From: Pseudomonas sp. R5-89-07
GTDB lineage: Bacteria; Pseudomonadota; Gammaproteobacteria; Pseudomonadales; Pseudomonadaceae
Direction: 5' to 3'
Length of the DNA: 64,000 bases
Assembly: GCF_003851685.1 (NCBI RefSeq)
Contig: NZ_CP027727.1
Location: forward strand, 2,542,001 to 2,606,000
This document shows positions 8,672 to 16,934 of the stretch, piece after piece (position 1 is the stretch's first letter; each line of letters begins with the position of its first letter). The translations under genes were made by a program, and so were the position numbers. The notes beneath the pieces are model-generated. The model did not search any database. It saw only the letters and a list, made by a program, of their open reading frames with translations, and was not told the origin of the DNA.

Positions 8672-10240
8672 ATGGAATGGTTAGCGGATCCAACGGCCTG
8701 GCTCGGCCTTGCGACCTTGATTGTGCTGGAACTGGTACTGGGTATCGACAACCTGGTGTTTATCGCGATCCTCGCGGACAAGTTGCCGCCGGAGCAGCGC
8801 GACCGTGCGCGCTTGATCGGTTTGTCCCTGGCCTTGCTGATGCGCCTGGGCCTGCTGGCGAGTATCTCTTGGTTGGTGACGCTGACCCAGCCGCTGTTCG
8901 AGGTGTTCGACAAGAGCTTCTCCGGCCGTGACCTGATCATGCTGTTCGGCGGTGTGTTCCTGCTGTTCAAGGCCACCATGGAATTGCACGAGCGCCTCGA
9001 AGGGCATGTTGCCCAGCACAAGGGCAGCGTGGCGTACGCGATGTTCTGGCCGATCGTGGCGCAGATCGTGGTGCTCGATGCGGTGTTCTCCCTCGATGCA
9101 GTGATTACCGCGGTGGGCATGGTCGACGAGCTGGCGGTGATGATGATCGCGGTGATCGTGTCCATCGGCCTGATGATTGTGGCGAGCAAGCCGCTGACCC
9201 GCTTCGTCAACGCGCACCCGACGGTGATCATGCTGTGCCTGGGCTTTTTGATGATGATCGGCTTCGCGCTGACGGCCGAAGGCCTGGGCTTTCATATTCC
9301 AAAAGGCTACCTGTACGCGGCGATCGGCTTCTCGATTCTGATCGAGGTGTTCAACCAGATCGCTCGCTCGCGGCGCAAGAAGTCGGCGCAAGGCGTATTG
9401 CCGGTGCGTGAGCGTACTGCTCACGCGGTGATGCGCCTTCTCGGCGGTCGCAGCCTGGCGGTGGAGGAGGTGGGTGAAGAAGTGGCCGACCTGCTGGGCG
9501 AGTCGGATGCTGCGCAGGGGCCGTTGTTCGACCGACGCGAGCGCGTGATGATCAGCGGTGTGCTGCAACTGGCTGAACGACCGATTCGCACCTTGATGAC
9601 GCCACGGGCCAAGGTCGACTGCATCGACCTGGCGGACGACCCCGACACTATTCGCCTGAAGTTGATGCATTCGTCCTACTCGCGGCTGCCGTTGATCCGT
9701 AATGGCGCGGTCGATGAGCCCTTGGGCTTTGTGCACAAAAAGGAATTGCTCAAGGAATACCTGGCCGGCAACGAGCCGAATCTGGAACACCTGGCTCGCC
9801 GTGCGATCAACCTGCTGGAGAGCTTTTCGATCCTCAATGCCCTGGAGCAGATGCGCCAGGAATCCACGCACATCGCTTTTGTGATCAACGAATTCGGCGA
9901 CTTCATGGGGGTGTTGAGCATGACTGACATCCTTGAATCCATTGCCGGTGAATTGCCGGACGCCAGCGAAATCGAGGGGCCGGATATCGTCGAGGACGGC
10001 GCGGGGTTTCGTGCCGATGGCGCGTTGAGCCTCGATCAGGTCCGTCGGCGCACCGGCTTCAAGGCGGCCGCTACCGAGGATTACCAGACCTTGGCCGGGC
10101 TGGTCATGAGCCTGCTCGATCGTCTGCCCGTGGTGGGCGATCACCTGGAACATGAAGGTTGGCGATTGACGGTGGCTGCGGTGCGTGAGCGCCGGGTGAC
10201 GCAGGTATGCCTTGAGCCTCTTTCAGGACATAGCGCCTGA
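8672..10240 (+). CDS. TerC-family membrane protein with CBS pair and CorC/HlyC domain
   Basis: The 522-residue protein has an N-terminal TerC-type membrane domain (about residues 1-230, roughly seven helices, with acidic residues in [15 protein letters not shown] and [18 protein letters not shown]). A cytoplasmic CBS pair follows (around [18 protein letters not shown] and the later [15 protein letters not shown]), then a CorC/HlyC-type C-terminal domain. The architecture matches the YegH/YoaE group of E. coli. Members of this superfamily are linked to metal-ion export or resistance, but the substrate here cannot be read from sequence. The gene stands alone; its last 137 bases are overlapped on the other strand by a thioredoxin-like frame. 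Confidence 0.85.
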   Translation: MEWLADPTAWLGLATLIVLELVLGIDNLVFIAILADKLPPEQRDRARLIGLSLALLMRLGLLASISWLVTLTQPLFEVFDKSFSGRDLIMLFGGVFLLFKATMELHERLEGHVAQHKGSVAYAMFWPIVAQIVVLDAVFSLDAVITAVGMVDELAVMMIAVIVSIGLMIVASKPLTRFVNAHPTVIMLCLGFLMMIGFALTAEGLGFHIPKGYLYAAIGFSILIEVFNQIARSRRKKSAQGVLPVRERTAHAVMRLLGGRSLAVEEVGEEVADLLGESDAAQGPLFDRRERVMISGVLQLAERPIRTLMTPRAKVDCIDLADDPDTIRLKLMHSSYSRLPLIRNGAVDEPLGFVHKKELLKEYLAGNEPNLEHLARRAINLLESFSILNALEQMRQESTHIAFVINEFGDFMGVLSMTDILESIAGELPDASEIEGPDIVEDGAGFRADGALSLDQVRRRTGFKAAATEDYQTLAGLVMSLLDRLPVVGDHLEHEGWRLTVAAVRERRVTQVCLEPLSGHSA

Positions 10241-10550
10241 ATATGCCGTCAAGGGTTTGCTCCTGGGTTGCCTGGGGGCCGAACCCTTCGATGAATTCCT
10301 TGATCTCGCCATTCACGTGAGGGACCAGGGTGGGTGTCGCTCTCACTCCTGGCAGTCTGGGGGTTGTTGCGATATCGACCACCAGGCATTTCACCGTTTT
10401 GTAATGCGTTGCAACCGCTTCAAAGCGCTCGGCTGCAGGGCCGCATCCAGGGCAGGTCTCTGAAACAAACAGTATGAATACGATTGGAGCGGATCTGACG
10501 ATCGCCTGATACTGCTCGTTGGTTGCAATAGCGTCCTTTGCGATACCCAT
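10104..10550 (-). CDS. Thioredoxin-like protein with CPGC active site
   Basis: The 148-residue cytoplasmic protein has a thioredoxin fold: [16 protein letters not shown] carries the CPGC redox pair near residues 33-36, and [11 protein letters not shown] carries the cis-proline. The domain ends near residue 110. The remaining tail of about 35 Pro/Ala-rich residues is read from DNA that also encodes the C-terminus of the TerC-like protein on the other strand, so the stop codon was probably displaced and the tail may have no function. No signal peptide was seen. It may share a transcript with the small secreted protein gene upstream. Confidence 0.7.
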   Translation of the reverse strand: MGIAKDAIATNEQYQAIVRSAPIVFILFVSETCPGCGPAAERFEAVATHYKTVKCLVVDIATTPRLPGVRATPTLVPHVNGEIKEFIEGFGPQATQEQTLDGIFRRYVLKEAQGIPASPGAHAPQPPSIANLHVPGDRPPRADDRAGS

Positions 10551-10619
10551 AGTGGCTTCCCTCGGCCAGCGTTTTTGCTAACGCTAGGCCGGTGGTTTAC
10601 CGGCGTCTACTGTCAACCT

Positions 10620-10868
10620 TCACAGGTCCGGCTGGCGCTCCAGCCGCTCCCGAGCCTTGCGCGCCTGGCTTGCGCACTTTCGGTATTCCTCATTGTCGCG
10701 GGAAGCTTTGACTTCACGGTAGTCATGGTGGTTCTGGCTGGTGTAGTTGGTGTCGAAGGCTTCCTTGAGTTTTTGCAGTTCGTCCTTGCAGTCTCGGCGG
10801 TCGTTGCTGGCTAACGCATTACCGGCAATCAGCGTGCCGATGATCAACAGGCTAAGGCTAAGCTTCAT
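10620..10868 (-). CDS. Small secreted/periplasmic protein of unknown function
   Basis: The 82-residue product has a clear Sec signal peptide (MKLSLSLLIIGTLIAGNALA, cleavage likely before SND). The mature part is about 60 residues, very hydrophilic and rich in Lys, Arg, Glu and Asp, with two cysteines (DCKDEL and KCASQA) that could form a disulphide. No family is recognised. A hairpin with arms AGCGTT/AACGCT at 10568-10585 lies just after the stop and may act as a terminator. Confidence 0.6.
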   Translation of the reverse strand: MKLSLSLLIIGTLIAGNALASNDRRDCKDELQKLKEAFDTNYTSQNHHDYREVKASRDNEEYRKCASQARKARERLERQPDL

Positions 10869-10883
10869 CAGTGCAGGGTCCTT

Positions 10884-10997
10884 GTAGGAGCGAGGCGGGC
10901 GGCTAGCCCTTGCTCGCGAAAAACGTCAACGATAACGCGGACAGCCTGTTGTAACCGGGTGGCTGGGCGTTCTTCGCGAGCAAGCCCGCTTCTACAG
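10884..10997. repeat. REPIN (family B)
   Basis: GTAGGAGCGAG...CTTGCTCGCGAA is paired with an inverted TTCGCGAGCAAGCCCGCTTCTAC about 60 bases on. It differs from the GGGGGCTTGCCCCC family and is related to the copy at 26950-27066. Confidence 0.85.
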
Positions 10998-11172
10998 GCT
11001 AGCCCATCGCATTGAATCTTCCATCCGCTCGGTGTTGGTGCGCAGTAACACCGTTTGAGGCCTTGCGTAGCAGTCTACCGATCAGTGATGGCGCAACGCC
11101 TTGGCTGAACCGGTGACTATCTCACTGATACCCAAAGCATTTTCCTACAACATATTTTTCTCTCGACACCTA

Positions 11173-11188
11173 TGGCACACTTTCTGCT
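11173..11188 (+). promoter_or_regulatory. Sigma-54 (-24/-12) promoter candidate for the ABC/RidA operon
   Basis: TGGCACACTTTCTGCT matches the sigma-54 consensus TGGCAYRNNNNTTGCW at every defined position but one, with exact GG-N10-GC spacing. It lies 65 bases before the ATG of the binding-protein gene. No sigma-54 activator is encoded beside it, so the activator would act from elsewhere. Confidence 0.6.
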
Positions 11189-11212
11189 GTCTATTCCGTT
11201 GTTACATACTAA

Positions 11213-11230
11213 ATTCCGGTATAGCGGAAT
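11213..11230. promoter_or_regulatory. Palindromic operator candidate ATTCCG-N6-CGGAAT
   Basis: Perfect six-base arms are separated by GTATAG, placed between the -24/-12 element and the start codon. The position suits a repressor, and the IclR-type regulator encoded in the same cluster is the obvious candidate. Confidence 0.45.
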
Positions 11231-11253
11231 ACACAACTTCTGGAGTGCTTGTC

Positions 11254-12102
11254 ATGCATCACCGACCTTCCGTGTTCAAAGCGTGTGTTTTTCTCTTCGC
11301 CGCATCGGCTACCGTTGCCAGCCTCGCGCAGGCAGCGGATAGCAAGCTCGATGGTGTGCTCAAGCGTGGGCACCTCATCGTGGGTACAGGCAGTACCAAT
11401 GCGCCGTGGCACTTCCAGGGAGCGGATGGCAAGTTGCAGGGGTTTGATATCGACATCGGCCGCATCGTGGCCAAGGGTTTGTTCAACGACCCGAGCAAGG
11501 TCGAGTTTGTGGTGCAGTCGTCCGACGCACGTATTCCCAACCTGCTGACCGACAAGGTCGATATGAGTTGTCAGTTCATCACCGTTACCGCCAGCCGTGC
11601 GCAGCAAGTGGCATTCACCCTGCCGTACTACCGCGAAGGCGTGGGCCTGCTGCTGCCGAATAACAGCAAATACAAGGAAATCGAAGACCTGCAGGCGGCC
11701 GGTGATGGCGTCACCGTTGCCGTGCTGCAGAACGTGTATGCCGAAGAACTGGTGCACCAGGCGCTGCCCAAGGCCAAGGTTGACCAGTACGACAGCGTCG
11801 ACCTGATGTACCAGGCCGTGAACTCCGGTCGCGCCGATGCTGCCGCCACCGATCAGTCTTCGGTCAAATACCTGATGGTGCAGAACCCCGGCCGCTACCG
11901 CAGCCCGACCTACGCCTGGAGCCCGCAGACCTACGCGTGCGCGGTCAAGCGTGGCGATCAGGACTGGCTGAACTTCGTCAATACCGCCCTGCATGAAGCC
12001 ATGACCGGCGTCGAATTCCCCACCTACAAGGCGTCGTTCAAGCAATGGTTCGGCGTTGACCTGCCAGAACCGGCGATTGGTTTTCCTGTGGAATTCAAGT
12101 GA
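11254..12102 (+). CDS. Polar-amino-acid-type ABC transporter substrate-binding protein
   Basis: The 282-residue protein has a signal peptide (cleavage likely after SLAQA near residue 27) and a type II periplasmic-binding fold of SBP family 3. Typical segments are KRGHLIVGTGSTNAPWHF, GFDIDIGRIVAKGLF and VDMSCQFITVTASRAQQVAFTLPYY. The ATG at 11254 follows TGGAG by nine bases; longer in-frame extensions lack resemblance to the family. It heads an operon with two permeases, an ATPase and RidA. With the downstream PLP enzyme and ketodeoxygluconate-type kinase, an amino sugar acid such as D-glucosaminate is the favoured ligand, by inference. Confidence 0.9.
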   Translation: MHHRPSVFKACVFLFAASATVASLAQAADSKLDGVLKRGHLIVGTGSTNAPWHFQGADGKLQGFDIDIGRIVAKGLFNDPSKVEFVVQSSDARIPNLLTDKVDMSCQFITVTASRAQQVAFTLPYYREGVGLLLPNNSKYKEIEDLQAAGDGVTVAVLQNVYAEELVHQALPKAKVDQYDSVDLMYQAVNSGRADAAATDQSSVKYLMVQNPGRYRSPTYAWSPQTYACAVKRGDQDWLNFVNTALHEAMTGVEFPTYKASFKQWFGVDLPEPAIGFPVEFK

Positions 12103-12154
12103 CCCGCACCAACCGGGGCGCGCTTGACGGCGCCCCATTCAGGTACTGCCGACC

Positions 12155-12817
12155 ATGAACTATCAGTTGAACTTTGCCGCCGTGTGGCGTGATTTCGACA
12201 CCTTGCTCGCCGGGCTTGGCCTGGGCCTGCAGTTGGCCTTGCTGTCGATTGCCATCGGCTGCGTGATCGGCCTGCTGATGGCGTTTGCCATGCTGTCCAG
12301 GCACCGCGCGTTGCGTGTGTTCGCTTCGGTGTATGTGACGGTGATCCGCAATACGCCGATCCTGGTGCTGATCCTGTTGATCTACTTTGCCTTGCCATCG
12401 CTGGGCATCCGCCTGGATAAAATCCCTTCGTTCATCATCACCTTGTCGCTGTACGCCGGGGCTTATCTGACCGAAGTGTTCCGCGCCGGGCTGTTGAATA
12501 TTCCCAAGGGCTTGCGCGAAGCCGGGTTGGCGATTGGCCTGGGTGAGTGGCGTATCCGCGCTTACATCACCGTGCCGGTGATGCTGCGCAACGTGCTACC
12601 GGCGCTGTCGAACAACTTTATCTCGTTGTTCAAGGACACCTCCCTGGCCGCTGCGATTGCGGTGCCGGAGCTGACTTATTACGCCCGCAAGATCAACGTC
12701 GAAAGCTACCGGGTGATTGAAACCTGGCTGGTGACGACCGCGCTCTACGTGGCCGCCTGTTACCTGATTGCCATGCTGCTCCGTTACCTGGAACAGCGTC
12801 TGGCGATCCGTCGTTAA
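12155..12817 (+). CDS. Polar-amino-acid-type ABC transporter permease 1
   Basis: This is a 220-residue inner-membrane permease of the HisM/GlnP family with about five membrane helices. The EAA loop that contacts the ATPase is visible as EVFRAGLLNIPKGLREAGLAIGL near the middle. It pairs with the permease encoded 12 bases downstream, as in heterodimeric amino-acid importers. Confidence 0.92.
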   Translation: MNYQLNFAAVWRDFDTLLAGLGLGLQLALLSIAIGCVIGLLMAFAMLSRHRALRVFASVYVTVIRNTPILVLILLIYFALPSLGIRLDKIPSFIITLSLYAGAYLTEVFRAGLLNIPKGLREAGLAIGLGEWRIRAYITVPVMLRNVLPALSNNFISLFKDTSLAAAIAVPELTYYARKINVESYRVIETWLVTTALYVAACYLIAMLLRYLEQRLAIRR

Positions 12818-12829
12818 GGAGGGTTCCCC

Positions 12830-13492
12830 ATGTACGAATCGCCTAGCTGGCTGCATGAATTGTGGGTCGCCCGAGAAACGCTATGGGCGGGGTTTCAGAC
12901 CAGTATCTATTGCTCGGCGCTGGCCATTATCTTCGGCACCCTGATCGGCATCTTCGCCGGGTTGGTGCTGACGTACGGCAAGTTCTGGATGCGCGCGCCG
13001 TTTCGTCTGTATGTCGACCTGATTCGTGGCACGCCGGTATTCGTGCTGGTGTTGGCCTGTTTCTACATGCTGCCGGCACTCGGTTGGCAGATCAGCGCGT
13101 TCCAGGCCGGCGCGGTCGGGCTCACGCTGTTCTGTGGCTCCCACGTCGCGGAAATCGTGCGCGGTGCGCTGCAGGCCATTCCCCGCGGGCAACTGGAAGC
13201 GGGCAAGGCGATTGGCCTGACGTTCTACCAGTCCCTGGGCTACGTGCTGCTGCCCCAGGCGCTGCGGCAGATCCTGCCGACCTGGGTCAATTCTTCCACG
13301 GAAATCGTCAAGGCCTCGACCTTGCTCTCGGTGATCGGCGTGGCCGAGTTGCTGCTGAGCACCCAGCAAGTCATTGCGCGCACCTTCATGACCCTGGAGT
13401 TCTACCTGTTCGCAGGCTTTATGTTCTTTGTCATCAACTACGCCATCGAGTTATTCGGGCGCTACATTGAAAAGCGGGTGGCCTTGCCATGA
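12830..13492 (+). CDS. Polar-amino-acid-type ABC transporter permease 2
   Basis: This is the second 220-residue HisM/GlnP-family permease, with an EAA loop [24 protein letters not shown] good AAGGAGGG ribosome-binding site precedes the ATG. Its end overlaps the ATPase start by four bases (ATGA), so the two are translationally coupled. Confidence 0.92.
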   Translation: MYESPSWLHELWVARETLWAGFQTSIYCSALAIIFGTLIGIFAGLVLTYGKFWMRAPFRLYVDLIRGTPVFVLVLACFYMLPALGWQISAFQAGAVGLTLFCGSHVAEIVRGALQAIPRGQLEAGKAIGLTFYQSLGYVLLPQALRQILPTWVNSSTEIVKASTLLSVIGVAELLLSTQQVIARTFMTLEFYLFAGFMFFVINYAIELFGRYIEKRVALP

Positions 13493-14271
13493 ATCAACCT
13501 CAAACAATCCAACCGCTGCTGAACATTCGTGGCCTGCGCAAGCAATACGGCGACGTGGAAGTACTCAAGGGCGTGGACCTGAGCATGCAGCGCGGCAACG
13601 TGGTGACCTTGATCGGCTCCAGCGGCTCGGGCAAGACCACCCTGTTGCGTTGCGTCAACCTGCTGGAAGAATTCCAGGGCGGGCAAATTACCCTCGATGG
13701 CGAGTCCATCGGCTACAGCGACGTGGACGGCAAGCGCGTGCGGCACCCCGAGCGGGTGATCGCCCAGCACCGCGCCATGACCGGCATGGCATTCCAGCAG
13801 TTCAACCTGTTCCCGCATTTGACGGCCTTGCAGAACGTGACCCTGGGGTTGCTGAAAGTTAAGAAAATGCCTAAGGACGAGGCCGTGTCGCTTGCGGAAA
13901 AATGGCTCGACCGTGTGGGACTTCTGGAACGTCGCAATCATTTTCCCGGTCAGTTATCCGGCGGCCAGCAACAGCGGGTGGCGATTGCGCGGGCGATTGC
14001 GATGAACCCCAGCCTGATGCTCTTTGACGAAGTCACCTCGGCCCTCGACCCCGAGCTGGTTGGTGAAGTGCTCAGCGTCATCAAGGGGCTGGCGGAGGAG
14101 GGCATGACCATGTTGCTGGTCACCCACGAAATGCGCTTTGCCTATGAGGTCTCGGACCAGATCGTGTTCATGAACCAGGGTCGCATCGAAGAGCAGGGCT
14201 CGTCGAAGGACATCTTCGAGCGGCCGCAGTCGCCGCGTCTGGCGGAATTTCTCAAGAACATTCGTTTTTAA
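13489..14271 (+). CDS. Polar-amino-acid-type ABC transporter ATP-binding protein
   Basis: The 260-residue ABC ATPase of the GlnQ/HisP class has Walker [14 protein letters not shown] near residue 43, signature [14 protein letters not shown], Walker [15 protein letters not shown] and the H-loop VTHEM. It energises the importer formed by the two preceding permeases and the binding protein. A ridA gene follows after 15 bases, so transport and catabolism appear to be co-transcribed. Confidence 0.93.
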   Translation: MNQPQTIQPLLNIRGLRKQYGDVEVLKGVDLSMQRGNVVTLIGSSGSGKTTLLRCVNLLEEFQGGQITLDGESIGYSDVDGKRVRHPERVIAQHRAMTGMAFQQFNLFPHLTALQNVTLGLLKVKKMPKDEAVSLAEKWLDRVGLLERRNHFPGQLSGGQQQRVAIARAIAMNPSLMLFDEVTSALDPELVGEVLSVIKGLAEEGMTMLLVTHEMRFAYEVSDQIVFMNQGRIEEQGSSKDIFERPQSPRLAEFLKNIRF

Positions 14272-14286
14272 TCAGGAGCTATTTTT

Positions 14287-14676
14287 ATGAGCATTACTCG
14301 TTACGGTACCGGCAGCACCGCCGGCGGCGGCCAGCCACGGCCCTTCGCGCGCGCCGTAGAGGCCGATGGCTGGCTGTATGTGTCGGGCCAGGTGCCGGCG
14401 GTGGACGGTGAGATCATCAATGGCGGCATCGTCGAGCAAACCCGCCAGACCCTGCGTAATGTGGTGGCGATTCTTGAAGAGGCCGGCTACGAATTGAAAG
14501 ACGTGGTGCGCGTGGGCGTGTGGCTGGAAGACCCACGGGACTTCTGGAGCTTCAATAAAGTGTTTGGCGAATACTTCACCCCGGAACACGCCCCGGCGCG
14601 TGCGTGTGTGCAGGCCAACATGATGGTCGATTGCAAGGTTGAGATCGATTGCGTGGCCTACAAGAAAAAGGGCTAA
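14287..14676 (+). CDS. RidA-family enamine/imine deaminase
   Basis: The 129-residue protein of the RidA/YjgF/UK114 family hydrolyses reactive enamine/imine intermediates released by PLP-dependent dehydratases. The family arginine is present in PARACVQANMMVDCKVEID, and VSGQVPAV is also visible. An AGGAG site precedes the ATG. Its place between an amino-acid-type importer and a fold-type III PLP enzyme makes sense if that enzyme releases a 2-aminoacrylate-like or sugar enamine that RidA clears. Confidence 0.9.
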   Translation: MSITRYGTGSTAGGGQPRPFARAVEADGWLYVSGQVPAVDGEIINGGIVEQTRQTLRNVVAILEEAGYELKDVVRVGVWLEDPRDFWSFNKVFGEYFTPEHAPARACVQANMMVDCKVEIDCVAYKKKG

Positions 14677-14708
14677 ATTGCCCGGATATTGAGCACGCTG
14701 TAGATCAA

Positions 14709-14798
14709 ATGTGGGAGGGGGCTTGCCCCCGATAGCGGTGGATCAGTAACAAATGTGTCCACTGGCACACCGCCATCGGGGGCAAGCCCCCTCCCACA
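14709..14798. repeat. REPIN (family A)
   Basis: GTGGGAGGGGGCTTGCCCCCG pairs with the inverted CGGGGGCAAGCCCCCTCCCAC across about 45 bases. It separates the importer/ridA genes from the IclR-type regulator. Confidence 0.9.
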
Positions 14799-14845
14799 AG
14801 GGATCTCTGCCACACCCTAGCACTTTGACGGGACTTGACACTGCC

Positions 14846-15610
14846 ATGACCGAAGACACCATCAAACGCCGCGCCAAAGGCCTGGACCGTGCGTTCGATA
14901 TCCTCGATTTTCTCAAGGAAATCGGCCAGCCACTGCGCCCGAATGATATCGCCAGCGGCATCGGCAGCCCCAAGTCCACGGTCTACGAACTGGTCGCCTC
15001 GCTGCTCGAGCGTCGTATCCTGGAAACCGTGGGCAAGGACGGCCACGTCTACCTGGGGCGCCAGCTTTATTTCCTCGGCCAGGCGCACCTGCGTCACTTC
15101 GACCTGACCCGCGAGGCTGATCACGCCTTGCAGGAAATCGTCAGTAAAACCCACGAAACCGCGCAGATGTGCCTGCTCAATGGGCGCAAATACACCGTGG
15201 CGCTGATGCGCGAAGGCGAGCGGCATTTCCGTATTTCCTCGGACATCGGTGAAAACGCGCCAATCCCCTGGACCGCCTCCGGGCGCCTGTTGCTCGGGCA
15301 TTTGAGCGACCGGCAGATCATCGACCTGATCGACCCCGACGATTTCATCCTGCCCGACGGCCAGCGCCTGCCACTGGAAACCTTTCTGGCGCAGATCCGC
15401 CAGGCCACCCTCGATGGCTTTTTCTCCTTCGACAGCGTGGCCGACACCTTTACCCATTGCTTTGCCGCCCCGGTGCGCGACGCGCAGGGCATCAGCATTG
15501 CAACGCTGTGCATCGTCGCCCCGCGGGCCGATGCGAGCAAAAACTATAACGACTATCGCCGGGTGCTGATCGACAGCGCCAACAACCTCGCCCGGCGTAT
15601 CAACGAATAG
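14846..15610 (+). CDS. IclR-family transcriptional regulator
   Basis: The 254-residue IclR regulator has an N-terminal winged helix (LRPNDIASGIGSPKSTVYELVASLLERRIL, about residues 30-60) and an effector-binding domain with the typical region around TASGRLLLGHL and FDSVADTFTHCFAAPVRD. The start at 14846 is chosen because the longer frame upstream would be translated from REPIN sequence. It leads directly into the PLP-enzyme gene (nine-base gap) and probably controls this cluster, perhaps through the palindrome at 11213-11230. Confidence 0.88.
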   Translation: MTEDTIKRRAKGLDRAFDILDFLKEIGQPLRPNDIASGIGSPKSTVYELVASLLERRILETVGKDGHVYLGRQLYFLGQAHLRHFDLTREADHALQEIVSKTHETAQMCLLNGRKYTVALMREGERHFRISSDIGENAPIPWTASGRLLLGHLSDRQIIDLIDPDDFILPDGQRLPLETFLAQIRQATLDGFFSFDSVADTFTHCFAAPVRDAQGISIATLCIVAPRADASKNYNDYRRVLIDSANNLARRINE

Positions 15611-15619
15611 GAATTTTCC

Positions 15620-16828
15620 ATGTCTGCCTTCAATGCCGTTGAAAAAGGTGCCGCTGCGGTTGGCGCTCATCTGGTCCGCGACGTCAGCCTGCCGGCCCTG
15701 GTGCTGCACCGCGAGGCCCTGGAACACAACATCCGCTGGATGCAAAAATTCGTCAGTGACAGCGGCGCGCAGTTGGCGCCCCATGGCAAGACCAGCATGA
15801 TGCCGGCGTTGTTCCAGCGTCAGCTCACCCAGGGCGCCTGGGGCATCACCCTGGCCACTGCGGTGCAGACCCGCGCCGCCTACGCCGGTGGGGTGCGCCG
15901 TGTGCTGATGGCCAACCAACTGGTCGGCGCGCCGAACATGGCGCTGATCGCCGATTTGCTGGCCGACCCGGATTTCGATTTTCACTGCATGGTCGACCAC
16001 CCGGACAACGTCGCCGACCTGGGGCTGTTCTTCGCTGCCCGTGGCCTGCGCCTGAACGTGATGATCGAGTACGGCGTGGTCGGCGGCCGTTGCGGTTGCC
16101 GCAGCGAGCAGCAAGTGCGCGAACTGGCGGAGGCGATCAAGGCCCAGCCGGCCCTGGCCCTTACCGGTATCGAAGGCTATGAAGGCGTGATCCACGGCGA
16201 TCAGGCGATCAGCGGCATTCGCGCGTTCGCGGCCAGCCTGGTGCGCCTGGCGGTGGACCTGCAAGACCAGGCTTATTTCGACCTGCCCAAGCCGATCGTG
16301 ACCGCTTCGGGTTCGGCCTGGTATGACCTGATCGCCGAATCGTTCGAGGCGCAAAATGCCGCCGGCCGCTTCCTCAGCGTGTTGCGCCCCGGCAGCTACG
16401 TGGCCCACGACCATGGCATCTACAAGGAAGCGCAATGTTGCGTACTCGACCGTCGCAGCGACCTCCAAGAAGGCTTGCGCCCAGCGCTGGAAGTCTGGGC
16501 CCATGTGCAATCGATGCCGGAACCGGGCTTTGCGGTGATCGCCCTGGGCAAGCGCGACGTGGCCTACGACGCCGGCTTGCCGGTGCCACTCAAGCGCTAC
16601 AGGGCCGGCGTGGTGCCGGCCGAAGGCGATGATGTCAGCGCGTGCAAGGTCACTGCGGTAATGGACCAGCATGCGTTCATGAGCGTGGCGCCGGGGGTTG
16701 AACTGCGTATTGGCGACATCATTTCGTTTGGTACTTCCCATCCATGCCTGACCTTCGACAAGTGGCAGGTGGGTTGCCTGGTGGATGAGCAACTGCGGGT
16801 GATCGAAAGCTTGCATACCTGCTTCTAG
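15620..16828 (+). CDS. Fold-type III PLP enzyme of the D-threonine aldolase/D-serine dehydratase family, candidate D-glucosaminate dehydratase
   Basis: The 402-residue protein has an alanine-racemase-like N-terminal barrel with the PLP lysine at 57 (APHGKTSMMP). The C-terminal domain carries the metal-ligand signature of the family: DQHAFM and the later SHPCLTFDKW with His and Cys two apart. Enzymes of this group act on D-amino acids as aldolases or dehydratases; D-glucosaminate dehydratase from Agrobacterium belongs here, with its PLP lysine at a similar place. The neighbours (amino-acid-type importer, RidA, ketodeoxygluconate-type kinase) fit deamination of D-glucosaminate to 2-keto-3-deoxygluconate. 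D-serine or D-threonine breakdown is the alternative, but it would not explain the sugar kinase. Confidence 0.82.
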   Translation: MSAFNAVEKGAAAVGAHLVRDVSLPALVLHREALEHNIRWMQKFVSDSGAQLAPHGKTSMMPALFQRQLTQGAWGITLATAVQTRAAYAGGVRRVLMANQLVGAPNMALIADLLADPDFDFHCMVDHPDNVADLGLFFAARGLRLNVMIEYGVVGGRCGCRSEQQVRELAEAIKAQPALALTGIEGYEGVIHGDQAISGIRAFAASLVRLAVDLQDQAYFDLPKPIVTASGSAWYDLIAESFEAQNAAGRFLSVLRPGSYVAHDHGIYKEAQCCVLDRRSDLQEGLRPALEVWAHVQSMPEPGFAVIALGKRDVAYDAGLPVPLKRYRAGVVPAEGDDVSACKVTAVMDQHAFMSVAPGVELRIGDIISFGTSHPCLTFDKWQVGCLVDEQLRVIESLHTCF

Positions 16829-16840
16829 ACCGAGTCGCGC

Positions 16841-16906
16841 CTATCGGGGGCAAGGCCCCTCCCACAGTTGGAATGCATTCCCCTGTGGGGGGGCTTGCCC
16901 CGATGA
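16841..16906. repeat. REPIN (family A, short inverse arrangement)
   Basis: TATCGGGGGCAAGGCCCCTC is followed by inverted GGGGGGGCTTGCCCCGAT with a short spacer. The orientation of the two units is swapped relative to most other copies, and the arms carry small changes. Confidence 0.75.
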
Positions 16907-16934
16907 GTCCATCAGCTCCACCGAGACAGCCGCC

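Larger units (their letters stand above)
10869..11253. other. Intergenic region with a family B REPIN, a sigma-54 promoter and a palindrome
   Basis: The REPIN occupies 10884-10997. From 11000 to about 11150 no coding frame or motif was recognised. The right part carries the promoter and operator candidates listed separately. Confidence 0.6.

Noticed and set aside
14705..16816. 703-codon open frame on the minus strand
   Set aside because: It is antisense to the IclR regulator and PLP-enzyme genes, which have clear family motifs; the frame is a by-product of high GC codon use and has no recognisable domain.
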